20,242 bases of DNA from assembly GCA_021151605.1 (NCBI GenBank), contig JAGKWZ010000257.1:1-20242 (forward strand). Direction: 5' to 3'. A program made the translations under genes and the position numbers. Shown piece after piece: positions 14,661 to 20,242 of the stretch. Numbering within the stretch: the first letter of the stretch is position 1; each line of letters opens with the position of its first letter. The DNA is from Verrucomicrobiaceae bacterium (GTDB lineage: Bacteria; Verrucomicrobiota; Verrucomicrobiia; Verrucomicrobiales; Verrucomicrobiaceae). The notes beneath the pieces were generated by a model. That model was not told where the DNA came from. It did no database searches and saw nothing but the letters and a program-made list of their open reading frames with translations.

Positions 14661-16853
14661 ATGCAAGTCTCCCTCAACTGGCTCCAGACCCATCTCGACC
14701 TCAGCGCTTACACCACGCCTCAGCTCTCCGACCTCCTGACCTTCGCGGGCATTGAGGTGGAAGGCATTGAGCAAAAGGGTGTTGCTTCCGACAAGGTCAT
14801 CGTCGCTCAGATCCAGTCCTTCGAGCAGCACAGCGGCAAGGAACTCGGCATCGGCGAAGACACCGGCGGCTTGTGGATTCTCGACAGCTCACTGCCCGTC
14901 GGCAAACCCATCAATCAGATCGTCGAAAGCGACACCCTCTTCGACCTCGAGATCACCCCGAACCGCTCCGACCTCCTCAGCCACCTCGGCCTCGCCCGCG
15001 AACTCTCCGCCCTAACCGGCATCCCGCTCAAAGGCGAACGCGATCACACGAAAGCGACCTCACAAACCCGCGCCGCCAAGGCCGACGAAGTCACGCTCGA
15101 AGCCACCGACGGCTGCCCCTACTACACCGCCCGCGTCATCAAAGGCGTCAAAGTCGGCCCCAGCCCCGCTTGGCTCAAAGCCCGCCTCGAAAGCATCGGC
15201 CTCCGCCCCATCAACAACATCGTCGATATCACCAACTATGTGATGATGGAGATGGGCCAGAGCCTGCACGCTTTCGACCTCGATAAACTCCAGGGCGGCA
15301 TCACCGTCCGCCGCGCCAAGGAAGGCGAAAAAATCCTCGCGCTCGACGGCCAGGAATACGCCCTGCTCACTGAAGACCTCGTCATCGCCGACAACGCCCG
15401 CCCCGTCGCCATCGCCGGCGTCATGGGTGGTGAGAAAACCGGCGTCGTCGAAGGCACCACGAACATCCTTCTCGAAAGCGCCTACTTCACCCCGAGCAAC
15501 ATCCGCCGCACCGCTCGCCGACTCACGCTGCATTCCGACTCCTGCTACCGCTTCGAACGCGGCATCGACCCGCATCAGGTCCAGGGTGGCAGCGACCTCG
15601 CCGTCAAACTTATTTTGGAAATCGCCGGCGGCACCGCCGAGCCCGAACTCAAAATCGCCGGTGCAGCCCCGCAGCTCGTCAGCGACATCGTTTTCGATGA
15701 AAAGCGCGCTTTGAGCCTGCTCGGCATCGACGGCTTCAAAATCGAAGAAGCCCACACCATCCTCACCAAGCTCGGTTTGACCCAAAACGGCACCTCCTGG
15801 ACCATCCCAAGCTATCGCCTGGACCTCCAGCGCAGCGTCGATCTCGTCGAAGAAGTCGCCCGCGTCATCGGACTCGACCGCGTGCCCGCGAAGTTCACCG
15901 CCACCTTCGCCCAAGGTGACGCCACCGACCGTCAATACGACCACGCCATGCAGCTCCGGCAGGCTTTGGCAAATCGCGGCTTCAACGAAGCCCAGACCCT
16001 CCGCCTCATCTCCACCCCACAAACCAACGATGCCCTCGGCAACCCCACCGGTGGCCTCGCCGCGCTGAAAAATCCGCTCAGCGAAGACCACACCACCCTC
16101 CGCCCCAGCATCGTCCCCGGCCTGCTCGCCAGCGCCGCGCTGAACATCCGCCAGGGTGCCGACCGTCTTCGCCTCTTCGAGATCGGCCGCGTCTTCCTGA
16201 AAATGCCCAACGGCATGGTCCGCGAAGAAGAGCGCCTCACCATCCTCCTCAGCGGCCCTGTTTCGCCTAGCTCCTGGCACGCCCGCGTGGCCAAAGCCGC
16301 CGACATCTTCGACCTGCGCGGCATCATCGAAAGCCTACCTGGCGTCACCGCTTTGGAAACCAAAGCCCTCAAAGACAACGGCACCTTCCTCCTCCACAGC
16401 GAACTGAAGGCCGGCAACCGCGTCCTCGGTTGGATCGCCCAACTCCATCCTGCCCGCGCCCGTCAGCTCGATGCCCGCGACCCCGTTTATGTCTGCGAAC
16501 TCCTCCTCAGCGCCCTGCGCCAAGGCAGCACCGGCCCCGCCAAGTTCACCGACCTCCCCCGCTTCCCCGGCATGACCCGTGACGTCGCCTTCGAGCTCCC
16601 CGCCGACGTGCCGAACGCCAAAGTCGCCGCCTTCTTCGGCAGCATCAAAGAGCCCCTGCTCATCAGCACCTCCCTCTTCGACGTCTTCACCGACCCCACC
16701 GGCACCAAACTCGCCGCCGACCGCAAATCCCTCGCCTGGACCCTCACCTACCGCGCCCCCGACAAAACCCTCGAAACCGCCGAAGTCGATGCCACGCATA
16801 ACCGCATCGTCTCCGCGCTTGAGAAGGCTTTGCCAGTGGTGGTGAGGCGGTAG
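14661..16853 (+). CDS. pheT: Phenylalanyl-tRNA synthetase beta subunit lacking the tRNA-binding OB-fold domain
   Basis: The structural and editing subunit of PheRS. The N-terminal B1 part (1-57), B3/B4 editing domain, B5 domain, catalytic-like core and C-terminal anticodon-binding domain (about 640-730, starting near FTDLPRFPGMTRDVAFEL) are all present in order, with landmarks EITPNRSDLLSHLGLARE and VDITNYVMMEMGQSLHAFD. The EMAP-II-like B2 OB-fold, normally starting at an HPNADKL motif, is missing. The sequence jumps from FEQH57 straight to S58GKELGIGED, which normally follows that domain. The 730-residue length, against about 795 in E. coli, fits loss of about 64 residues. The gap is in frame and the rest of the protein looks intact, so it may be a functional reduced form, as OB-less PheRS exists in mitochondria. 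An assembly error is the alternative. Confidence 0.95.
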   Translation: MQVSLNWLQTHLDLSAYTTPQLSDLLTFAGIEVEGIEQKGVASDKVIVAQIQSFEQHSGKELGIGEDTGGLWILDSSLPVGKPINQIVESDTLFDLEITPNRSDLLSHLGLARELSALTGIPLKGERDHTKATSQTRAAKADEVTLEATDGCPYYTARVIKGVKVGPSPAWLKARLESIGLRPINNIVDITNYVMMEMGQSLHAFDLDKLQGGITVRRAKEGEKILALDGQEYALLTEDLVIADNARPVAIAGVMGGEKTGVVEGTTNILLESAYFTPSNIRRTARRLTLHSDSCYRFERGIDPHQVQGGSDLAVKLILEIAGGTAEPELKIAGAAPQLVSDIVFDEKRALSLLGIDGFKIEEAHTILTKLGLTQNGTSWTIPSYRLDLQRSVDLVEEVARVIGLDRVPAKFTATFAQGDATDRQYDHAMQLRQALANRGFNEAQTLRLISTPQTNDALGNPTGGLAALKNPLSEDHTTLRPSIVPGLLASAALNIRQGADRLRLFEIGRVFLKMPNGMVREEERLTILLSGPVSPSSWHARVAKAADIFDLRGIIESLPGVTALETKALKDNGTFLLHSELKAGNRVLGWIAQLHPARARQLDARDPVYVCELLLSALRQGSTGPAKFTDLPRFPGMTRDVAFELPADVPNAKVAAFFGSIKEPLLISTSLFDVFTDPTGTKLAADRKSLAWTLTYRAPDKTLETAEVDATHNRIVSALEKALPVVVRR

Positions 16854-16901
16854 TCGAAGTCCGCTGTTGATTGGCTAGTTGTTTTTGTGCATCCTCCTCG
16901 T

Positions 16902-17168
16902 ATGATCGCGACACTTGAACCTTCTGTGCTTGGACGCATGCTTCGCCCGATGACTCAAGGCATGAGTTTGGAACTCGCGCGTGAACTAGTGGCCCTCAAA
17001 GCCGAGGAGGAGACGCAGCAACACTATGAACATCTCGCCGAAGGAAGGCGTGAGGGTACGCTCTCGGCTGAACAGGAGGCCGAGCTGCAAAATATCGTCC
17101 AGGTGAATTCGGTGCTCAGCATGCTCAAATCTGAGGCGAGGTTGTTGCTTGCTGGTGCCAAAGCCTGA
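16902..17168 (+). CDS. Small helical partner protein of the HNH endonuclease
   Basis: An 88-residue, Glu-rich, mostly helical protein with no named domain that I can assign. The pattern LEPSVLGRMLRP, then SLELARELVALK, then LSAEQEAELQNIVQVNSVLSMLKSEARLLL, resembles small proteins that I recall next to HNH endonucleases in cyanobacteria and planctomycetes. It lies 14 bp upstream of such a gene on the same strand. The ATG at 16902 is preferred over the GTG at 16887, because the family-like segment begins with TLEPSVL and the extra MHPPR is unsupported. A role as antitoxin, inhibitor or cofactor of the nuclease is inferred only from the pairing. Confidence 0.65.
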   Translation: MIATLEPSVLGRMLRPMTQGMSLELARELVALKAEEETQQHYEHLAEGRREGTLSAEQEAELQNIVQVNSVLSMLKSEARLLLAGAKA

Positions 17169-17182
17169 TTCTCTGCCAGTTC

Positions 17183-17584
17183 ATGACACGCGCCATCGTC
17201 GAGCGAGTCCGATTGCGAGCAGGTGAGTGCTGCGAGTATTGCGGTATTCCAGAAACGGATTCGGGTCTGCGCTTCCATGTGGAGCATATTGTAGCTCGCC
17301 AGCATGGCGGATCTGACAACGACGACAATTTGGCGCTCGCTTGCCCCGACTGCAATTGGCACAAAGGCACGAACCTCACGGGCATTGACCCCGATAGTGG
17401 TGAAGTGACTCTGCTTTTTCACCCGCGCCGTCAGCCGTGGCCGGATCATTTTTACAGTGATTCACCCCGGATTTATGGTTCTTCCAACTGCGGACGCACA
17501 ACAGTGTGGCTACTGGACATGAACAGCCCGATTCGACTCCAGCATCGCAAGTGGCTAGCCAGACTCGGAGAATGGCCACGATGA
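17183..17584 (+). CDS. HNH endonuclease
   Basis: A compact 133-residue nuclease. A zinc knuckle is formed by Cys17-x2-Cys20 (CEYC) and Cys54-x2-Cys57 (CPDC). The HNH core is His35 in HVEHIVARQHGG, Asn49 in DDNLALAC, and His60 in NWHKG, so all catalytic positions are present. The C-terminal part (LTGIDPDSGEVTLLFHPR and WLLDMNSPIRLQHRKW) is shared, from memory, by a distinct family of stand-alone HNH proteins found with a small upstream partner. It follows that partner by 14 bp and is probably translated from the same message. The target DNA is unknown. A defence, toxin or homing role is conceivable, but no phage or intron genes are nearby. Confidence 0.88.
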   Translation: MTRAIVERVRLRAGECCEYCGIPETDSGLRFHVEHIVARQHGGSDNDDNLALACPDCNWHKGTNLTGIDPDSGEVTLLFHPRRQPWPDHFYSDSPRIYGSSNCGRTTVWLLDMNSPIRLQHRKWLARLGEWPR

Positions 17585-17587
17585 TTC

Positions 17588-17875
17588 CTACCATCCACAA
17601 TCCTCGCTGTGACTGCCACTGCTCATTCGGTAGAAGATGAGATGCTTCCCAAAAGCACCCTCCATGCGGATGCTGCTCAGGTTGGCGAGCTGGCGGCTGC
17701 GAAAGTGACAGATGCGGCCCAGGTCAGGCTGTTTCCTCAGAGAATCAGCCGTCCGAATGAAGGACGACACCTAGCGCTCAGCGATGTCCCTGCCCGCATG
17801 TTGATCATACCAGCTCGTCTGAAGACGGATGTCTTCGGTCGCATTCGGAGAACTCTGGATGCTCAAACTTGGCAT
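17588..17875 (-). pseudogene. ParE/RelE-family toxin gene broken by an in-frame TAG
   Basis: Reading from an ATG at 17875, which overlaps the antitoxin end by 13 nt, gives MPSLSIQSSPNATEDIRLQT and then SWYDQHAGRDIAER, followed by a TAG at 17773-17771. The same frame continues with VSSFIRTADSLRKQPDLGRI, an RSIRM-like region (LSSIRMEGAF) and HLIFYR. This is the normal order of a ParE toxin: first helices, L-x3-P-x-G, the R-x-gF strand, and LIFYR. The TAG sits where a Tyr or Phe (ER-Y-x) is usual, so one base change from TAC or TAT would explain it. After FYR the expected RVLHGARD end is replaced by SSGSHSEDCGW, with a similar string (ARIVDGRN) in the +1 frame, so the C-terminus looks degraded too. 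Readthrough or a sequencing error could restore only the first defect. Confidence 0.7.
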
Positions 17876-18099
17876 TGGGCGGCTTTTTGACTGGAGGGCC
17901 AGCTTTGGCGAATGGAGTCCCAAAAGGCAGCATCCACCGGTATCCACGGACCATCCGCCGCCTTGAGCAGTTCTGCCTCCAGCCCCGGGGATTCATAAGC
18001 AATCGCTTCACGCCGCACTGACAGGCGCTCAAAAAGCTCCAAAAAGCTATCCTGCGGCAATTCCAGAATGGCGGCTTCGATTTGGGCGACCGTGCTCAT
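17863..18099 (-). CDS. Antitoxin-like protein of a ParE-type toxin-antitoxin pair
   Basis: A 78-residue acidic protein: MSTVAQIEAAILELPQDSFL at the start, then a helix ELFERLSVRRE, then SPGLEAELLKAADGPWIPVD and AAFWDSIRQ. This resembles addiction-module antitoxins that begin with a short IE-x-AI-x-LP helix and pair with ParE toxins. Its stop lies 13 nt inside the toxin gene, the usual antitoxin-first overlap. The ATG at 18099 was chosen because conserved-looking sequence begins there; an open upstream extension to 18156 has no family resemblance. With the toxin gene interrupted, the antitoxin may be a relic or may protect against a related toxin elsewhere. Confidence 0.65.
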   Translation of the reverse strand: MSTVAQIEAAILELPQDSFLELFERLSVRREAIAYESPGLEAELLKAADGPWIPVDAAFWDSIRQSWPSSQKAAQCQV

Positions 18100-18266
18100 G
18101 GGCAGAGATTCTTTTTCCAGGCCGAAAGATGCTTCTCCCGAAAATCTGCCAGCCAAGGATCGGAGGAGGCGTCGAGCTTCCGCGCCGTGTTCAGAGTCGG
18201 CTCAGCTCAGGCTGTTTGCACAGCGTGAGCCCCGACTTCTTTATCGCAGCCAGCTAGTTCGACCAT
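18096..18266 (-). other. Possible remnant small gene upstream of the antitoxin
   Basis: One minus-strand frame from an ATG at 18266 reads MVELAGCDKEVGAHAVQTA, a TGA, then AEPTLNTARKLDASSDP and WLADFREKHLSAWKKNLCP. It ends in a TGA that overlaps the antitoxin ATG as ATGA. The overlap and the protein-like tail suggest a decayed small gene, but no family is recognised and chance cannot be excluded. Nothing else was seen between the antitoxin and 18281. Confidence 0.2.
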
Positions 18267-18280
18267 GAGGATGCGTGGGG

Positions 18281-19198
18281 TTATGGAAGGGTGATCGGGC
18301 CTTCCTTGATCTCGCCGGGCTTGCCTTGCAGATGCTTGTCGAAGAAGACCCGCATCTTATTGAGGAGATCGGCGGAGAAGAACACATGCGGTGCGTCTTT
18401 GCCGGTGATGAGCGTGCTGGAGACGCCGACCTTTTCCAGCGCGGCATCGAACTCCTGCGCCTGAGCATAGGGCACGAGGTTGTCGGCGGTGCCGTGGATG
18501 TGCAGGAAGGGTGGATCATCTTTGCTGACGTAGGTCACGGGAGAGGCGGCTTTCGCTTCGACGGGGTGCTGGCTCATCGGGCCACCGAAGAGTTTGAAGA
18601 GAGCACTGCCGGGCTTGTCGCCGACGATGATGCTGCCTTTGCCATTGAAGGTGAGGAAGTTCGCCGGGCCGCAGAAGTTCGCCACGCAGGCGATTTTGGG
18701 CAATTCACCAGCGGTGACCACAGTGCCGTCGAGTTCTTTCACATCGCCACTGGTTCCGAGAAGGCTGACGAGATGTCCGCCTGCGGAGATGCCGGTGAGG
18801 CCGATCTTGTCGGCATCGATGCCGTGGTCTTTGGCGTGGGCTTTCAGCCAACGCAGGGCCGCTTTGACATCGTGAATCTGAGCGGGCCACTTCTGCTCCT
18901 GGGTGAATCGGTAGCCGATGCTGGCTCCGGCATAGCCGCCGCTTTTGATGAGTTCAAAAAGCAGGCCGGTATCGCTTTTGTCGCCACCTTCCCAGCCGCC
19001 GCCATGGATATAGACGATGAGTGGCAGCGGCTTTTCCGTCGGCTTTTCAGGCAAGTAGAGATCGAGCTTCTGGCGTGGGTTGTCCTGGCCCGCGTAATCG
19101 AGGTCACGCAGGGCGATGAATCCGGGAGGTGGTGGTGTCTGCGCGCAGGCGCTGAGTGTGAGAGAGGCGAGGGCAATAAAAGGAAAGAGGTGGCGCAT
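18281..19198 (-). CDS. Lipoprotein alpha/beta-hydrolase, esterase type
   Basis: A 305-residue exported esterase of the BD-FAE/acetyl-esterase group. A lipoprotein signal peptide ends in the lipobox LSAC (Cys18). The oxyanion-hole motif is HGGGW (65-69). The nucleophile is Ser138 in GISAGGH, and the acid and base are probably Asp239 in GTADN and His271 in PHVFF. The ATG at 19198 was chosen because the signal peptide begins there; the open upstream extension would run into the divergent gene. Such enzymes remove acetyl or feruloyl groups from plant or algal polysaccharides. It is divergent from the lyase-like gene with a 64-bp spacer that must carry both promoters. The C-rich leader (CACCCC) lacks a Shine-Dalgarno. 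Confidence 0.85.
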   Translation of the reverse strand: MRHLFPFIALASLTLSACAQTPPPPGFIALRDLDYAGQDNPRQKLDLYLPEKPTEKPLPLIVYIHGGGWEGGDKSDTGLLFELIKSGGYAGASIGYRFTQEQKWPAQIHDVKAALRWLKAHAKDHGIDADKIGLTGISAGGHLVSLLGTSGDVKELDGTVVTAGELPKIACVANFCGPANFLTFNGKGSIIVGDKPGSALFKLFGGPMSQHPVEAKAASPVTYVSKDDPPFLHIHGTADNLVPYAQAQEFDAALEKVGVSSTLITGKDAPHVFFSADLLNKMRVFFDKHLQGKPGEIKEGPITLP

Positions 19199-19262
19199 GG
19201 GGTGAGTTTGCCTGATTGAAAACGGAGAACGCTTAACTGAGAACCGAAAACTTCCTCCGCCC

Positions 19263-20051
19263 ATGAAATACCTCTGCTGCCTGCTGCTCGCCTTTAGCCT
19301 TCACGCCGCTGATCTGCCCATCACCGTCACGTTCAATGGCGCAGATGGAGACTACACGGTGGAGCGCTGGAAGATGGACTGGCCGGGCTGTGAGTTTGAA
19401 GACGGCATCAAAGAAGGCCATGTGCAGGTGAAGGTGCGCGAGGATGGCCAGAAGTGGTTGCGCGTGAACTACGCAGTCGGTGGCATCGGCCCGGAAAAGG
19501 GCGGCGCTGGCTGGCGCTGGCCCATCGGCAAACACAAGGCGGCGGAGCTGCGCTACACGCTCCGGTTCAACCAGGATTTCGACTTCGTGAAAGGGGGCAA
19601 ACTGCCGGGGCTCTGCGGCGGACCCGAGAACGTGAGTGGTGGCCGCCCAGCTGATGGCGCGAATGGTTTCTCCGCTCGCCTGATGTGGCGGCGCGATGGC
19701 CGGGGCGAGGCCTATGTGTATCACAAAAACCAGCCTGAAAAGTATGGCGAGAGCTTTCCTTTCCCCGAGGACTTCCGCTTCCCGCCGGGCAAGCCCGTGC
19801 AGGTGCGGATCGCCGTGGTGATGAACACGGGCGGCAAGCGAGATGGCACGCTGCGTGTCTGGACCACACTTCCCGGACAGGGCGAACGGCTCGTGGTGGA
19901 GCGCACGGACATGGAGTGGCGCAGCGCGGAGACTTTTAATGTGGATAGCCTCTACTTCGAGACCTTCCACGGCGGCAATGACAGCTCCTGGGCACCGACG
20001 CGGCCCTGCTACGCGGAGTTCACGGGCTTTGAAGTCGTTAAGGCGAAGTGA
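19263..20051 (+). CDS. Secreted polysaccharide lyase, PL14-like
   Basis: A 262-residue exported protein with a signal peptide (cleavage probably after LHAA, near residue 16). The beta-jelly-roll markers KGGKLPGLCGG (110-120), GFSARLMWRRDG (135-146), YVYH (151-154), a V-x-MNTGGKRDGTLRVW stretch (185-200) and the terminal YFETFHGGND...WAP match family 14 polysaccharide lyases, which cleave alginate or glucuronan by beta-elimination. The Lys, Arg and Tyr residues of the KGGKLPG and YVYH motifs are likely in the active cleft. Substrate is inferred from family only. The divergent esterase, and the sugar-acid dehydratase earlier in the window, fit polyuronate use. Fungal and algal homologues also include non-catalytic binders, so activity is not certain. 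Confidence 0.72.
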   Translation: MKYLCCLLLAFSLHAADLPITVTFNGADGDYTVERWKMDWPGCEFEDGIKEGHVQVKVREDGQKWLRVNYAVGGIGPEKGGAGWRWPIGKHKAAELRYTLRFNQDFDFVKGGKLPGLCGGPENVSGGRPADGANGFSARLMWRRDGRGEAYVYHKNQPEKYGESFPFPEDFRFPPGKPVQVRIAVVMNTGGKRDGTLRVWTTLPGQGERLVVERTDMEWRSAETFNVDSLYFETFHGGNDSSWAPTRPCYAEFTGFEVVKAK

Positions 20052-20100
20052 TTTTCATGTGTCTGATTATTCGCTGGCTCGTCTGGGCTCAAACTTTCCC

Positions 20101-20120
20101 ACACGCCCTCACACGCCCTC
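20101..20120. repeat. Two tandem copies of a 10-bp unit
   Basis: ACACGCCCTC occurs twice in a row, directly next to the 21-bp repeat array. No function is assigned. Confidence 0.6.
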
Positions 20121-20242
20121 AAGAAATCGCCTTTCGAACTGAAGAAATAGACCCACAAACCAAAGAAATCGGGGCGCAAACACAAGAAATGGACCGAAAA
20201 CAGAAGAAATGACGGTCGCAAACAGCGGAAATGGCCCAAAAA
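20121..20242. repeat. Degenerate ~21-bp tandem repeat running off the window
   Basis: Six units start at 20121, 20142, 20163, 20184, 20204 and 20226, with spacing of 21, 21, 21, 20 and 22 bp. Each begins AAGAAAT (the last is CGGAAAT), has a variable GC-rich middle and mostly ends in an A-rich CAAAC or GAAAAC stretch. The 20- and 22-bp units break the codon register, which argues against a coding repeat. A minus-strand open frame through it (FRCLRPSFLLFS...) is probably incidental. Confidence 0.7.

Noticed and set aside
8445..14839. Both deletion junctions (8445-8453 and 14831-14839) contain CAGCGGCAA
   Set aside because: This is the common codon pair for Ser-Gly-Lys in this GC-rich genome. 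It lies on the upstream side of one junction and the downstream side of the other, so a shared mechanism is not supported.
15060..16280. Minus-strand open frame of 406 codons within pheT, and the long minus frames at 13442-14677 and 6193-7095
   Set aside because: These are shadow frames of high-GC coding DNA. The plus-strand frames encode PheT, PheS and the giant protein with clear family motifs.
16879..16906. TTGTTT-16 bp-TATGAT promoter-like pair before the small HNH partner
   Set aside because: The -10 box covers the likely start codon at 16902. The protein segment right after that ATG looks conserved, so transcription must begin further upstream.
17609..17890. Plus-strand open frame of 93 codons (MTATAHSVEDEMLP...)
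   Set aside because: It is antisense to the ParE-like toxin, whose minus-strand frame shows recognisable family order. The plus-strand peptide resembles nothing.
17721..18225. Shared TCAGGCTGTTT string near 17724 and 18206 as an attachment-site pair around the antitoxin
   Set aside because: Only about 11 bases match, there is no integrase or tRNA gene nearby, and one copy lies inside the toxin frame. Chance is sufficient.
1..20242. CRISPR arrays, rRNA, tRNA genes and insertion sequences
   Set aside because: Spacers between genes were read for cloverleaf-like or array-like structure and for transposase genes. None was seen; the only tandem array (20121-20242) lacks regular spacers and a conserved full-length repeat.

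Overview
The window looks like a chromosomal segment of a GC-rich (about 60%) member of the Verrucomicrobia, most likely close to Verrucomicrobiaceae or Prosthecobacter. This rests on three things. There is a very large secreted protein built of Calx-beta, Ig-like and putative-Ig modules. The glutamyl-tRNA reductase is short, as in other members of the Planctomycetes-Verrucomicrobia-Chlamydia group. Almost no gene has a Shine-Dalgarno sequence. No database search was possible, so taxonomy and product names rest on recognised motifs and remembered family sequences.

Layout. Bases 1-116 hold the 3' end of a plus-strand gene. Bases 85-3240 are a tight three-gene minus-strand operon: a neutral-ceramidase-like hydrolase, a macro-domain protein with visibly lower GC, and an enolase-superfamily sugar-acid dehydratase of the D-galactonate dehydratase type. 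A short divergent spacer with two inverted repeats (3241-3396) leads to a giant exported protein (3397-9260). That protein has two ~800-residue super-repeats and a partial third copy, which carries an internal deletion that shifts the frame near 8460. Bases 9286-12459 are a minus-strand group: a CcsA/HemX-like membrane protein overlapping glutamyl-tRNA reductase (hemA), then a phosphofructokinase. Bases 12575-13063 encode an MTH1-like Nudix hydrolase. It faces rpsU across a strong 12-bp-stem terminator. pheS and pheT follow at 13580-16853.

Bases 16902-18280 are an accessory patch. It holds a small helical protein paired with an HNH endonuclease, and a ParE-type toxin-antitoxin pair on the opposite strand. 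The toxin is interrupted by an in-frame TAG, while the antitoxin is intact. Bases 18281-20051 hold a divergent pair, a lipoprotein esterase and a secreted PL14-like polysaccharide lyase, which suggests polysaccharide or uronate use. The window ends in a degenerate ~21-bp tandem repeat.

The points most worth a second look are: a PheT that lacks its whole EMAP/OB-fold tRNA-binding domain by a clean in-frame gap; the conserved-looking small-protein/HNH pair; the broken ParE toxin; the unnamed ~400-residue module of the giant protein and its deletion; and C-rich, Shine-Dalgarno-free leaders in front of most genes.
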